Source: Bin87 sp965221295 (lineage in GTDB: Bacteria; Chloroflexota; Dehalococcoidia; Lucifugimonadales; UBA3495). Taken from it: a stretch of DNA of 64,000 bases. Both the position numbers and the translations under genes were made by a program. The stretch is taken from positions 2,108,001 to 2,172,000 of the forward strand of contig OZ244879.1 of assembly GCA_965221295.1 (NCBI GenBank), written 5' to 3'. This document shows, one piece after another, positions 8,334-16,717 of this stretch (its first letter is position 1; each line of letters begins with the position of its first letter). A model generated the notes under the pieces. That model did no database searches and had not been told where the DNA came from. It worked only from the letters and a program-made list of their open reading frames with translations.

Positions 8334-9305
8334 TCAACCCCAGATCGCCGCCACGCGGTACGCGAGTTGCGTGTGGGATTCCCGCACGTCCACGATCTCC
8401 GCCGGAACGTCTCCCAATATGCCCAACGCAATGATCCAATTGAGGATTTCGTGGTCTCCCGACTCTTGTATTTCCTCCGGCGTGAGGTCCGCGAGTTTGC
8501 TGCCCTGCCCCTCGCGAACCAGTTCCAAATTCCGGCGGTCGGTTTCTATGTCTATCGCCCGCCGTTGGAATTTGTGCGCCAAGAAACTGTGCGACCAGCT
8601 CGAGGAGGCAACCACCGCCACCCGTTCGTCCCTGGTGTCCAGGAACCTCCGGATGCCTCGCCCCAGTTGGTAGCACCGTTGTGGCGTGGGCCTCGGCGGA
8701 TAGTCCGGGCCCGCTTCTTCTCCGTAACAGTTCACGAACAGCGGCAGCAGCGGGAACTTGCCGTCTGGATCCAAGAACACCAACGGGTTGATGATGGCGT
8801 GGGCCAATCCCCAGTCCCAGCCCTTCAGCGCGCTCGACGACGCCATGTCGAACCCGTCGCGTATCAGGAAATTCCGCATGTCCTGGGCGAATCCTTTGGG
8901 GCAACTGAATGTGAACTTCGTTTCCGGGGCCGCGTTCCACAGGTTGGCGCGGGCCGCCTGCCGTTGAAAAGGATAACCATCCACCTCGGCGCCGGTGAAG
9001 AGACAAAACGGCGGCAAGTTATCCTGCAAGAAATTCTCAGCCTGGTCGTCCCCGATCACCATCAGCACGTCCGGGTTCCATTGATGCAACCGGTCGCGCA
9101 TGATCTCAAAGGACTCCACAACTTTCCGCTGGTCCCTGATGTCCTGGCTCAGCCCGTTGTCATCGCCCAGTTCCTCCAACAATTGGGGTGGCGGTTCGTA
9201 ACCGGGCACTCTCGCGAATATCCGCTCCCTCCCTTTCGACCAAACTTCCGGGGGCGTCAAAATGATGGGACCGTGGGAACATCCTAGCCCTAGCAACTCG
9301 GCCAT
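8334..9305 (-). CDS. class III extradiol ring-cleavage dioxygenase, LigB-like
   Basis: This 323-residue protein resembles the catalytic LigB subunit of protocatechuate 4,5-dioxygenase and related enzymes. It starts LLGLGCSHGPIIL, where the histidine is an expected Fe(II) ligand. It continues with VLMVIGDDQAENF and a second histidine in the GLAHAIINPLVF segment, and ends with a SSSWSHSF motif that supplies the active-site histidine and a DHEILNWIIALG helix. AGGAGG precedes the ATG by six bases. No LigA-like small subunit gene is adjacent, so it is either a one-component enzyme or has its partner elsewhere. Together with the HpaB-like gene downstream it suggests degradation of a catechol-type acid. 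Confidence 0.85.
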   Translation of the reverse strand: MAELLGLGCSHGPIILTPPEVWSKGRERIFARVPGYEPPPQLLEELGDDNGLSQDIRDQRKVVESFEIMRDRLHQWNPDVLMVIGDDQAENFLQDNLPPFCLFTGAEVDGYPFQRQAARANLWNAAPETKFTFSCPKGFAQDMRNFLIRDGFDMASSSALKGWDWGLAHAIINPLVFLDPDGKFPLLPLFVNCYGEEAGPDYPPRPTPQRCYQLGRGIRRFLDTRDERVAVVASSSWSHSFLAHKFQRRAIDIETDRRNLELVREGQGSKLADLTPEEIQESGDHEILNWIIALGILGDVPAEIVDVRESHTQLAYRVAAIWG

Positions 9306-9688
9306 TTCGTCCTCCTAGCGAACCAAACGCTTCATGCTTCCTTCAATGCCGGAGATCGTACGATACCAGGGATTGTAGGTACGCCATTAGCGCTCTGTCA
9401 ATTTGGCGTAAACCCGCGTGATTCCACGGATGACACGTTGCCGGACGGGTAATGTTGCGGGACGCAGATGGCGATGCCGGCCAATTACGTCCCGCCCACG
9501 CGCCGTCGCCTTACCCTCCGGTCCAGGCCGATAACCGGCCCAACGCTCCCGGCCCTTCCGCAGCCCGCATTCAAACTTGTTGGAACCCTCGACCCTGCCG
9601 CGTAGATCGGCGCATTTGGCCACCAGGCATACTTTGTCCGCGTCCAGACCCACCCCTCGCCGTGAACAGTTATCATCTTGCATTATTG

Positions 9689-9716
9689 TTGACCTTTCCC
9701 ACGGCTGTGTTACACT
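9689..9716 (+). promoter_or_regulatory. sigma-70-type promoter for the gene at 9751, in a 445-bp gap
   Basis: TTGACC at 9689-9694 and TACACT at 9711-9716 are separated by 16 bases, which places transcription start near 9723, about 28 bases before the ATG at 9751. The rest of the gap 9306-9750 shows no gene I can support: open frames there are short and end inside neighbouring coding regions. Confidence 0.45.
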
Positions 9717-9750
9717 AAAAGCTGTATCTGAAAGTTGCGAGGCAGCAAAT

Positions 9751-10269
9751 ATGGTAAAAGTAGCTCTGACGATAGAAGGTGACGCCGAGGAGGTGATCAC
9801 CGCTATCCGCAAACTGGCCACGGGTGAATCGAATCCTTCGCCACCCATGACCGAAACGGCCGAACAGAACGCCCCCGAGACAGTCTCAGAGGCCGTTTCC
9901 GCTTCCATCGCCCCACCGCCCGCTCCACCCCCCGTTCCAGAAGGGAAGTGGACCATAGACCACGTGCGGACTTTCTGGCGTTATCTGGCCCCCAACGCCC
10001 AACAGGTGTACCACCGAGTTGCCAACAGCAGCGGCTACGTAATGTCGCGACAATCTCTCCTGGACGCCATGGGCCTCACCGAACGCCAGTTGTCGGGCCG
10101 CATGTCCTCCGTGGGACACTCAGTGCGTCGCATCCGCAACGCCCACAACGTGTCTCTCCCCCATCCAATGGCGTTTGATCCGTCCACCGACGATTACAAG
10201 ATGCTGCCGGATGTCGCCGACGCCATCGTCCGCCTGAACTTGACCCCCACATCCTCAGAACCTGGCTGA
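9751..10269 (+). CDS. conserved small protein with Pro-rich linker and winged-helix-like C-terminus
   Basis: This 172-residue protein has three parts. Residues 1-30 (MVKVALTIEGDAEEVITAIRKL) form a probable beta-alpha segment. They are followed by a linker rich in Pro, Ala and Glu (about 31-70) and then a C-terminal domain starting WTIDHVRTFWRYLAPNAQQV, in which GYVMSRQSLLDAMGLTERQL looks like a helix-turn-helix. A frame upstream of 9751 is open, but the ATG at 9751 begins the protein-like part and follows a promoter at the right distance. I do not recognise a named family. A DNA-binding or regulatory role is inferred only. Confidence 0.6.
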   Translation: MVKVALTIEGDAEEVITAIRKLATGESNPSPPMTETAEQNAPETVSEAVSASIAPPPAPPPVPEGKWTIDHVRTFWRYLAPNAQQVYHRVANSSGYVMSRQSLLDAMGLTERQLSGRMSSVGHSVRRIRNAHNVSLPHPMAFDPSTDDYKMLPDVADAIVRLNLTPTSSEPG

Positions 10270-10292
10270 CATCACGTTAAAGGAGACGCCAG

Positions 10293-11414
10293 ATGAGACT
10301 CGATCCCATCAACCTCTACGATTACGAGGCCAGGGCAAAGCAAATACTTCCCCACAACAATTGGGAATTCATCGAAGCCGGTTCAATGGACGAGATCACC
10401 ACCGCCCGCAACCGCTCCGCCTTCGAATCCCTTACCCTGCGCCCCCGATTCATGCGCGACACCACCGAGCGCAAAATCGCCACCACCGTCCTGGGGCAGG
10501 ACATCAGCTTCCCGGTCATGATCGCCCCCACCGGCGGCCACGGCAACGCCCATCCCGAGGCCGAGTGCGCCACCGCTCGCGGCGCCGGCATGTCCAACAC
10601 CCTCATGATGTGCAGCACCTCTTCCAACTGCAGCATTGAGGAAATCGCCGATGCCAGTTCCGGGCCCCTCTGGTTCCAGCTCTACCATCGCGGCTACGAC
10701 CTCACCGAAAATTTGGTCAAGCGCGCGGAGGCCGCTGGTTACAAGGCCATCGTCCTAACCGTCGATACTCCAGTTCCCAGTCCCAAAGAGCGCGATGTTC
10801 GCAACCGCTATCAGCGCCCCGGCGAATTGGGCAACTTCCGGGAACAGCAGGACCGCCTCTCCGAAGTCAGTGGCACCGACGAATCGCCCACCTGGGAGAT
10901 GCCTCAATCCCCGTCGCTCACCTGGCAGGAACTCGACTGGCTCCGCGGCCTCACCAACCTGCCCCTGGTGCTGAAAGGCGTCCGGGTCGCTGAAGACGCC
11001 CGCTTGGCGGTCGACCATGGCGTCAACGGCATTCTGGTTTCCACTCACGGCGGGCGCCAGCTCGACAGCACCATGTCCAGCATCGAAATGGTCCCCGAAA
11101 TCGTCGCCGCCACCGGCGGCAAAGCCGAAGTTTACGTCGATTCCGGCGTGCGCCGCGGCAGCGATGTCTTGAAGGCCCTTGCCCTCGGCGCCACCGCCGT
11201 CGCTGTCGGTCGCCCCCTCTACTGGGGCCTCGCCGTGAACGGCGCCGAAGGCGTACACCACATGCTGGAACTGCTCCGCGAGGAATTCAATCGCGCCATG
11301 GCCTACTGCGGCCAGAACAGCGTCGATGACCTCGAAGACCGGTTGCTGAACATCCCCCGAGAATGGGGCCCGTTCCGCACCGAGAACGACATCGCCGAAC
11401 ACCTGCCTTTCTGA
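10293..11414 (+). CDS. FMN-dependent alpha-hydroxyacid oxidase/dehydrogenase (LldD/glycolate oxidase family)
   Basis: This 373-residue TIM-barrel flavoprotein spans the full family length. The N-terminal block (WEFIEAGSMDEIT, then NRSAFESLTLRPRFMRD) and the hallmark active-site segment STHGGRQLDST, with the catalytic His and substrate-binding Arg, are both present. FMN phosphate-binding residues follow in YVDSGVRRGSDVLKALALGA. Enzymes of this family oxidise glycolate, L-lactate, mandelate or longer 2-hydroxy acids to 2-oxo acids, passing electrons to O2 or a carrier. AAAGGAGACGCC gives a strong ribosome site, 24 bases after the preceding gene, so co-transcription with it is likely. The lutABC operon near 38-41 kb is a second, unrelated lactate-oxidation route. 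Confidence 0.87.
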   Translation: MRLDPINLYDYEARAKQILPHNNWEFIEAGSMDEITTARNRSAFESLTLRPRFMRDTTERKIATTVLGQDISFPVMIAPTGGHGNAHPEAECATARGAGMSNTLMMCSTSSNCSIEEIADASSGPLWFQLYHRGYDLTENLVKRAEAAGYKAIVLTVDTPVPSPKERDVRNRYQRPGELGNFREQQDRLSEVSGTDESPTWEMPQSPSLTWQELDWLRGLTNLPLVLKGVRVAEDARLAVDHGVNGILVSTHGGRQLDSTMSSIEMVPEIVAATGGKAEVYVDSGVRRGSDVLKALALGATAVAVGRPLYWGLAVNGAEGVHHMLELLREEFNRAMAYCGQNSVDDLEDRLLNIPREWGPFRTENDIAEHLPF

Positions 11415-11440
11415 GGCAGAATCCCAGCGCGTTTCCGGCG

Positions 11441-11471
11441 GGGGCAGGCATCAACCTGCCCCTGCCGTTTT
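11441..11471 (+). terminator. rho-independent terminator after the hydroxyacid oxidase gene
   Basis: GGGGCAGG pairs with CCTGCCCC around a six-base loop, and TGCCGTTTTC follows. It lies 26 bases after the stop codon and just before the convergent TenA gene. Confidence 0.65.
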
Positions 11472-11474
11472 CAT

Positions 11475-12128
11475 CTACACCGGCCACTCTTCCCGATGGT
11501 AGGCCGCGTCCCAGAACATGTACTCATACCGGCTGCTGACCATGAAAGCCCGCCTCATGGCCTCCCGCTCTTGCTCGCCCACCCGGTCCGCCATTTCGTC
11601 CACGAACCCACGCCACGCGTCCACGCTGGATTGCAGGAATCCCTCCACGTAGAACCGCGTCCATTGGCCGTAGATCGGGTGCTCAGACTGCCCCACTTCA
11701 TCTTTCAACAGATGGTACGTCCAGGGACAGGGCAGCAGCGCCGCCGCCGTGGGTCCCAACCCCCTTTGAGAGGCCGTGGTCAGCATGTGGTTCACATAAG
11801 CGGTGTTCGTCGGGGACCGCTCGGCAGACTCCACCTCCGCCATGGTCATGCCCGCCGCCTCAATCAAGTGGTGATGTAGCGGGCGCTCCACTGGCGTCAT
11901 CACCCGGTGCGCCAGTTGCTGTAGCAGCTCCGAGTCTGGCGACTTGGCCAACGCCAGGGCCACGGCCCGCCCGAACCCTTCCAGGTAGTGATAATCCTGA
12001 CCCAGGTAGTACCGAAACGTGTCCAGCGGCAACGAACCATCCTTGATGTCCCGCAGGAACGGATGCCGAAATATCGCATCCCAAATCGGCTGCGCTTCCT
12101 CTCTCAGTGATTGGCTGAATCCCGCCAT
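11475..12128 (-). CDS. tenA: TenA family protein (thiaminase II-like)
   Basis: This 217-residue all-helical protein opens FSQSLREEAQPIWDAIFRHPFL and includes FRYYLGQDYHYLEGFGRAVALA, CPWTYHLL and EGFLQSSVDAW, which fit the TenA/THI-4 family of about 220 residues. TenA hydrolyses aminopyrimidine thiamine degradation products for salvage. However, the usual cysteine in the central region is replaced by a PCPW context shared with many TenA-like proteins of other function. The ATG at 12128 follows TAGGGAGCGGATCC, and a longer frame upstream lacks a site. It lies 11 bases after the PIG-L gene on the same strand. No thiamine genes or TPP riboswitch are near, so the thiamine role is uncertain. Confidence 0.75.
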   Translation of the reverse strand: MAGFSQSLREEAQPIWDAIFRHPFLRDIKDGSLPLDTFRYYLGQDYHYLEGFGRAVALALAKSPDSELLQQLAHRVMTPVERPLHHHLIEAAGMTMAEVESAERSPTNTAYVNHMLTTASQRGLGPTAAALLPCPWTYHLLKDEVGQSEHPIYGQWTRFYVEGFLQSSVDAWRGFVDEMADRVGEQEREAMRRAFMVSSRYEYMFWDAAYHREEWPV

Positions 12129-12139
12129 GGATCCGCTCC

Positions 12140-12886
12140 CTAGAACCTTTCGTTGATCAGCACCAATTCGACGTAGGACCCGTATTGGCATCCAAATGAA
12201 GCCCCGGCTTCCCTCGCGTGGGCGGTCAGAAACTCAAACGGACTGTTGCCCACGTCCCCCAGATTCTCCAGGTACACCTTGTGTTCCCGTAGCGACGCCA
12301 TCCCGGTTTCCCAGTGCTCGGATACGTCAACCACGTGCGTCGGATAGCTCGATCCGAATACCGCCACGAATCGCACGTCATTCCACGGTTGGCGCCCTTC
12401 CTCCAAAAGCTCAGGGAAGATCCAGCGATTTCCCGCGTCGCGCGCCGCGTCGAACACGGCCAGGCCCACCCAACGGTGATCCGCCATGTTGAGATGTCCG
12501 CTGAAAAACTGTAGGTGGTGATTGATGGTCAGTATCACGTCCGGCCGGTGCCGACGGATAACCCGGCTCAAATCTCGCCGCAGAGACGCTCCGTACTCGA
12601 TCACCCCATCCGGGTAGTCCAGGAACTCCACCGTGTCAACGCCCACCACCCGGGCGCTGTTGATTTCCTCTTGCATCCGCATTGGGCCAACCTCCGATGG
12701 ATTCATCCCATCGATGCCAGCCTCGCCTTTGCTCACCATCACGTACACCACCCGCTTGCCTTGGCTGGTCCACTTGGCAACCGCGCTGGCTGCCCCGTAC
12801 TCCAGATCATCCGGATGCGCCACTATCGCCAGGGCCGTCTGCCAGTCTTCCGGCGCTGCCTCCAAAGGAGGCCGCTGATTTTGCAT
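12140..12886 (-). CDS. PIG-L family deacetylase (LmbE-like)
   Basis: This 248-residue zinc-dependent N-deacetylase has the defining AHPDDLEYGA motif near residue 23, where His, Asp and Asp serve metal binding and catalysis. A second metal-ligand region, NMADHRWVGLAVFDAARDAG, follows in mid-protein. The family removes acetyl groups from N-acetylglucosamine-type substrates in mycothiol, bacillithiol, GPI and natural product pathways. GGAGGGAAC stands right before the ATG. Its stop lies 11 bases before the TenA start, so the two are probably one operon. The substrate is unknown. Confidence 0.85.
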   Translation of the reverse strand: MQNQRPPLEAAPEDWQTALAIVAHPDDLEYGAASAVAKWTSQGKRVVYVMVSKGEAGIDGMNPSEVGPMRMQEEINSARVVGVDTVEFLDYPDGVIEYGASLRRDLSRVIRRHRPDVILTINHHLQFFSGHLNMADHRWVGLAVFDAARDAGNRWIFPELLEEGRQPWNDVRFVAVFGSSYPTHVVDVSEHWETGMASLREHKVYLENLGDVGNSPFEFLTAHAREAGASFGCQYGSYVELVLINERF

Positions 12887-12904
12887 GTTCCCTCCGTTTA
12901 CCCT

Positions 12905-13000
12905 TTCAAGACGCAGCGATGCCCGCCGCCGTCAGTGGATTTATTCTTCACATTCAAGACGCAGCGATGCCAGCCGCCGTCGGTCGTTCTATTCTTCACA
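12905..13000. repeat. two tandem copies of a 48-bp repeat
   Basis: Units 12905-12952 and 12953-13000 share the start TTCAAGACGCAGCGATGCC and the end TATTCTTCACA and differ at a few internal bases. The first lies upstream of the PIG-L gene. The second contains the stop codon of the hotdog-protein gene, so the duplication probably arose from the end of that gene. Confidence 0.85.
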
Positions 13001-13829
13001 ACAATCTTGGGCTGGGCATTGTCGCCGAGGCTTGGCCCACCGCGACTGATTGGTTCCGCGAATTGCTAACGTTGACAACCAACGCCACCGAGCGCGTCCC
13101 CATGTGGTCTTCGTCCCGCCGAATCACCACGGCGTCCGCCGCCAATCGATCCCCGGCAGCCAGCGGCGCCCGGAACGCCAACGCCAAACGGCCGCCCCAA
13201 CGAAAGTCGTCGCCCAGAATCTTCCCGACCTGACCCTCGAGCCAGCCGGCCAGCAGCTGCGTTTCGCCACCGCCGGCCGTCACCGCCATCCCGGTCAGTT
13301 CTCGCCGCATCTGACGGCAGGCATCGAGTTGTTCAACATCGGGCATGTTCCAATCATCCAGGGGTAGCGTCTCGCCCACCTCTACCGCCAGACCTCCCAC
13401 GTGGCCGCCACCGTGCGACCGAGGCGACTCGACCGGCCTGCAATCCAACCGTTCGACAGCCGTCCCTACGGCCAGCGCCGCCTCCGACCGGAGTATCTCG
13501 GTTCCGATTTCGTCCACGGCGAAGGCCGACACCCTAACCTGCGGCGACCCGTCGATTTCCCGCGCCTCCTTGAGCCACGCGCCCACCTGGATGCGACGTC
13601 CCGGAACCGGCGGCCTGAGCAGGTCGTATTGACTCCAACGCGTAGTCCATCCCAGCTCGCCTAATCTGGCCACCACCATCGACTCGCAATCCCCGGCAAT
13701 CAGGTTAGCGTAGCGTCCGGCGTCGCCCACCCACCTCTGATACCGGCGCAACGCGGCATCGTCTATCAGGTACTCTAGGTTCCCCAATTGACCGCCGGGC
13801 CCAACGTCGCCGAACCTCAAGCTAGGCAT
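12996..13829 (-). CDS. hotdog-fold (MaoC-like) protein, probably two hotdog domains
   Basis: This 277-residue protein contains an N-terminal hotdog-like region: DAGRYANLIAGDCESMVVARL, then YDLLRPPVPGRRIQVGAWLKEA and VSAFAVDEIGTEILRSEAALAVG. A second, more degenerate half ends with GRLALAFRAPLAAGDRLAADAV. The pattern resembles MaoC-type enoyl-CoA hydratases or hotdog thioesterases, but I do not see a clear catalytic Asp-His pair, so the activity is left open. It starts inside the end of the TPR gene (8-base overlap), and its stop codon lies in the 48-bp repeat. Confidence 0.6.
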   Translation of the reverse strand: MPSLRFGDVGPGGQLGNLEYLIDDAALRRYQRWVGDAGRYANLIAGDCESMVVARLGELGWTTRWSQYDLLRPPVPGRRIQVGAWLKEAREIDGSPQVRVSAFAVDEIGTEILRSEAALAVGTAVERLDCRPVESPRSHGGGHVGGLAVEVGETLPLDDWNMPDVEQLDACRQMRRELTGMAVTAGGGETQLLAGWLEGQVGKILGDDFRWGGRLALAFRAPLAAGDRLAADAVVIRRDEDHMGTRSVALVVNVSNSRNQSVAVGQASATMPSPRLL

Positions 13830-14877
13830 CGGCGTCCGCGCCCGTCAGGCGATTGTAGCGTTGCCAGTCCGCCTCTGCCTGTTCCCGCTCGCCCAACTCG
13901 CTCAGCGCCATGGCGCGACCACGATAAGCGTCGGCCAACTTCGGGTTCAGTTCAATTGCTCGGCTGAATTCCTCGACGCCGACGGCAAAGTCTCCCCCGG
14001 CGCATCGAGACACCCCCAACGACGACCACGCCGCCGCCAGGGACTCGTCCCGTCCCAGCGCTTCCTGGTAATCCTCAATGGCCGCCTGGTGGTCTCCCAA
14101 ATCGGCGCGCGCGATCCCACGATTGTGGAACAGCGTTGCCGTGTCCATTCCGCAATCACGAGCGGCGTCAAAATCCGCAATGGCCCCCCATGGGTCGCCC
14201 AGGTTGCGACGGGCGATGCCGCGGTTGTACCGGGCGTTGGCAAACGCAGGAACTTGGGCAATGGCCACATCATAATCCGCTATCGCCTCTACGTACTCCT
14301 GCCGGTCGCTGAACAGGTTGCCCCGGGCGTAGCGGTAGTCCGGTTCTCTCGGCCGCAGCTCGATGGCCCGGTTGTAGAACGTCAGCGCCGACTCCCGATC
14401 CCCCAGGTCCCGGTGGGCTATGCCCAGATTGTAATGCCCGTTGGCGTGTTCCGGGTCGATCCGCACCGTCGCCTGGAAATCCGCGATGGCGTCCCGGTAT
14501 CTGCCCAGCGAAATCAGCGCCACCCCGCGCGCGTAGTGGTAATCCGCGTCTTCCGGCTCCAGCTCAATCGCCGCGCAATAATCGCTTACGGCGTCCTCGT
14601 AAAATCCCAACTGACGCCGCACAACGCCCCGCGCGTAATATGGCGCCGGGTATTCCGGATCCGCCATGATCGCCCGCGTGTATTCCGCCATGGCCCGGTT
14701 CGGATCCCCGGCGTTGCGATAGGCTAAACCGCGGTAGTAGTAAGCTGGCGCGAACTCGTCGTTGATCTCCAGCGCGCTGTTGAAGTCCGAGACCGCCTCC
14801 TCCAGGCGCCCAACCCGCAACGCCAGTTGCCCCCGAGCGGTGTAGTGAAACTCCGTTGGCAGGTCGCCCGCCATCAC
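13822..14877 (-). CDS. tetratricopeptide repeat protein
   Basis: This 351-residue protein is made almost wholly of TPR units, about ten 34-residue repeats with the usual pattern of small and bulky residues (for example AYYYRGLAYRNAGDPNRAMA, then ADYHYARGVALISLGRYRDA). There is no signal peptide or membrane segment, so it is likely a cytoplasmic protein-protein scaffold. It starts with GTG-ATG and overlaps the hotdog gene by 8 bases. Partners are unknown. The repeats are of one style along the chain, which suggests expansion by internal duplication. Confidence 0.88.
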   Translation of the reverse strand: MMAGDLPTEFHYTARGQLALRVGRLEEAVSDFNSALEINDEFAPAYYYRGLAYRNAGDPNRAMAEYTRAIMADPEYPAPYYARGVVRRQLGFYEDAVSDYCAAIELEPEDADYHYARGVALISLGRYRDAIADFQATVRIDPEHANGHYNLGIAHRDLGDRESALTFYNRAIELRPREPDYRYARGNLFSDRQEYVEAIADYDVAIAQVPAFANARYNRGIARRNLGDPWGAIADFDAARDCGMDTATLFHNRGIARADLGDHQAAIEDYQEALGRDESLAAAWSSLGVSRCAGGDFAVGVEEFSRAIELNPKLADAYRGRAMALSELGEREQAEADWQRYNRLTGADADA

Positions 14878-14892
14878 GCCAACCCCATGCTA

Positions 14893-15345
14893 CTACGGCC
14901 CAAATTCCGTTTCGTAAAGGTCATACTCGGAATGGCGCATTCCCAACGACTCGTAGGTTTTTTTCGCGGTCACATTCTCCCGCATCACGTAGAGCCTGAT
15001 CCCCCGGACGTTGTTGGCTTCTGCCGCCAACTCCTCCAGACGGCGGTAAAGCCCGCGGTACACTCCCTGCCTCCGATGGTCCGGCTCGACGTACACCGAT
15101 TGTATCCACCAGATCCAGCCGTCCCGCCAATCGCTCCACTCAAAGGTCACCATGAGCTGCCCAGCCGGTGCGCCATCGACCTCCGACAGCAGGTAGAAAG
15201 CTCGGTTCGGATCCTCAATCGCCGCCCTTACGCCCGCGGCCACCACCGTGTAGTCCAGTTCAATGTCCTCTGATTCCAGCGCCATCGCCGCGTTGAATCT
15301 GGCGATGGTGGCAGTATCAGAAATATTCGCGACGCGGATCTTCAA
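14893..15345 (-). CDS. GNAT family N-acetyltransferase
   Basis: With the TTG start chosen here the protein is 150 residues, the common GNAT length. Motif A is clear: WWIQSVYVEPDHRRQGVYRGLY holds the acetyl-CoA pyrophosphate loop (R-R-Q-G-V-Y), followed by IRLYVMRENVTAKKTYESLG, the motif B helix. The TTG at 15345 begins LKIRVANISD and follows AGCAGGGGCATGAA. The frame is open further upstream, but that sequence is not protein-like. It lies 15 bases upstream of the TPR gene on the same strand. The substrate is unknown. Confidence 0.82.
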   Translation of the reverse strand: MKIRVANISDTATIARFNAAMALESEDIELDYTVVAAGVRAAIEDPNRAFYLLSEVDGAPAGQLMVTFEWSDWRDGWIWWIQSVYVEPDHRRQGVYRGLYRRLEELAAEANNVRGIRLYVMRENVTAKKTYESLGMRHSEYDLYETEFGP

Positions 15346-15623
15346 TTCATGCCCCTGCTGGTGATGCCCTTTCCAGTGATTTCTTCTGATGTCTCCCGTT
15401 CGGCGGGTTCTGATTTTAATTCCCTGCGATATAATAGGCAACCAAATTTCATCGCTCAGGCGCTCCAACTTCCCCTCCAACAGCCGTTTGGCGGCGCGGT
15501 CCCGCGATTCCAGCAGTCCGGTACCCTGCAATGAGCCAGCGCAACCGCCTCCACGATGCGCTTCGGTTTGGATCGGCAGGGACACGCCTGAGGTATCGGC
15601 CGACAGGGTGTGCGAGGTTCCCA

Positions 15624-16706
15624 ATGCCCAACCACGAACGATTGGTCAACGATTTCAGCGACCTGGTCCGCATTGACAGCCCCTCTGGGGAGGAGTGGGA
15701 TGTCGCCCTCCACGTGTCCGAACGCCTCGCCAACGTCGGCTTCCAAGTCGACCGCGACGACCACGGCAACGTCATCGCCCGCGAAGGCGGCGACAACCCC
15801 CTCATCCTCTCGGCTCACATGGATACCGTCGACCCAGGCCGCAGCATCAAACCCCAGGTCGTCGGCGATCGCATCACCTCAGACGGCAACACGATCCTGG
15901 GCGGCGATTGCAAGGCCGGCGTGGCCGCAATCCTTGAAGCCTTGCTGTCCGTCAAGGAAGACGGCCGCCCTCGCCGTCCCCTCGAAGTCGTTTTCACCCG
16001 GGGCGAAGAGATCGGACTGGTCGGCGCGTCCAACCTGGACTTCTCCATGATTCAGGGCAAAGAGGCCGTCGTGTTCGACGGCAACGGTCCCGTCAACACC
16101 ATTACCGGCGCCAGCCCTACCTACATGGCCTTCGACGTCAACGTCCGGGGGCGGGGCGCTCACGCCGGCGTCGAGCCCGAAAAGGGCCTGTCCGCCATCA
16201 AAATCGCCAGCGACCTCATCGCCGAACTTCCCCAGGGACGCATCGATCACGAAACCACCTTCAACGTCGCCACCATCACCGGCGGCACGGTTCGTAACGC
16301 CGTCCCGGCCGAAGCCTCGGTGGCCGGCGAGTTCCGCAGCATGAACATGGAGTCCCTGGAACTGCTGCGCATGCAACTGCTCGACGCCGTGCAAAAAATC
16401 CGCGCCCGCTACGCCGACGCTGAAATCACCGAAACCCTGGAAATGATGTTCCAGATGTACCGCCTGGACCCCAACGAGGCGACCGCCCAGTTGGTGATGC
16501 GCGTCATGCGCGACATGTCCCTGGAACCCACCATCAAGCCGTCGGGTGGCGGCACCGATGGCAACGTGTTCCGACTCAACGGCATCGAAAGCGTGGTCGT
16601 GGGAATGGCCACCAATCAGATGCACACCATCGACGAATACGTAGTCGTCCCCGACCTTATCAACACCGCTCGCTTCTGCGAGGAGCTGATGACTTTCGGC
16701 GCCTGA
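15624..16706 (+). CDS. M20 family peptidase (peptidase T-like)
   Basis: This 360-residue dizinc peptidase has LSAHMDTVDPG (metal-binding His and Asp) near residue 70, ILGGDCKAGVAAI, FTRGEEIGLVGA (catalytic Glu-Glu) and the late metal-ligand region TNQMHTIDEYV. Order and length fit PepT-like tripeptidases and related M20 exopeptidases. The ATG at 15624 begins PNHERLVNDFSDLVRIDSPS and follows GCGAGGTTCCCA. The open frame extends upstream without protein character. A TATAAT hexamer at 15430-15435 with a poor -35 could be its promoter. Cytoplasmic peptide breakdown is the likely role. Confidence 0.85.
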   Translation: MPNHERLVNDFSDLVRIDSPSGEEWDVALHVSERLANVGFQVDRDDHGNVIAREGGDNPLILSAHMDTVDPGRSIKPQVVGDRITSDGNTILGGDCKAGVAAILEALLSVKEDGRPRRPLEVVFTRGEEIGLVGASNLDFSMIQGKEAVVFDGNGPVNTITGASPTYMAFDVNVRGRGAHAGVEPEKGLSAIKIASDLIAELPQGRIDHETTFNVATITGGTVRNAVPAEASVAGEFRSMNMESLELLRMQLLDAVQKIRARYADAEITETLEMMFQMYRLDPNEATAQLVMRVMRDMSLEPTIKPSGGGTDGNVFRLNGIESVVVGMATNQMHTIDEYVVVPDLINTARFCEELMTFGA

Positions 16707-16717
16707 GTCCGGGCCGG

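Noticed and set aside
7908..9287. Plus-strand open frame of about 460 codons
   Set aside because: It lies opposite the LigB-like gene and has Arg/Pro-rich shadow composition.
9387..9956. Minus-strand frame of 189 codons
   Set aside because: It crosses the promoter and the start of the coding gene at 9751 on the other strand and lacks motifs.
12129..12191. Longer start for the TenA gene
   Set aside because: It would overlap the PIG-L gene by about 50 bases. The ATG at 12128 has an AGGGAG site.
11475..13000. TPP riboswitch upstream of the TenA operon
   Set aside because: I searched for CTGAGA and ACCTGA-type conserved boxes before 12886 and found none; the space holds the 48-bp repeat.
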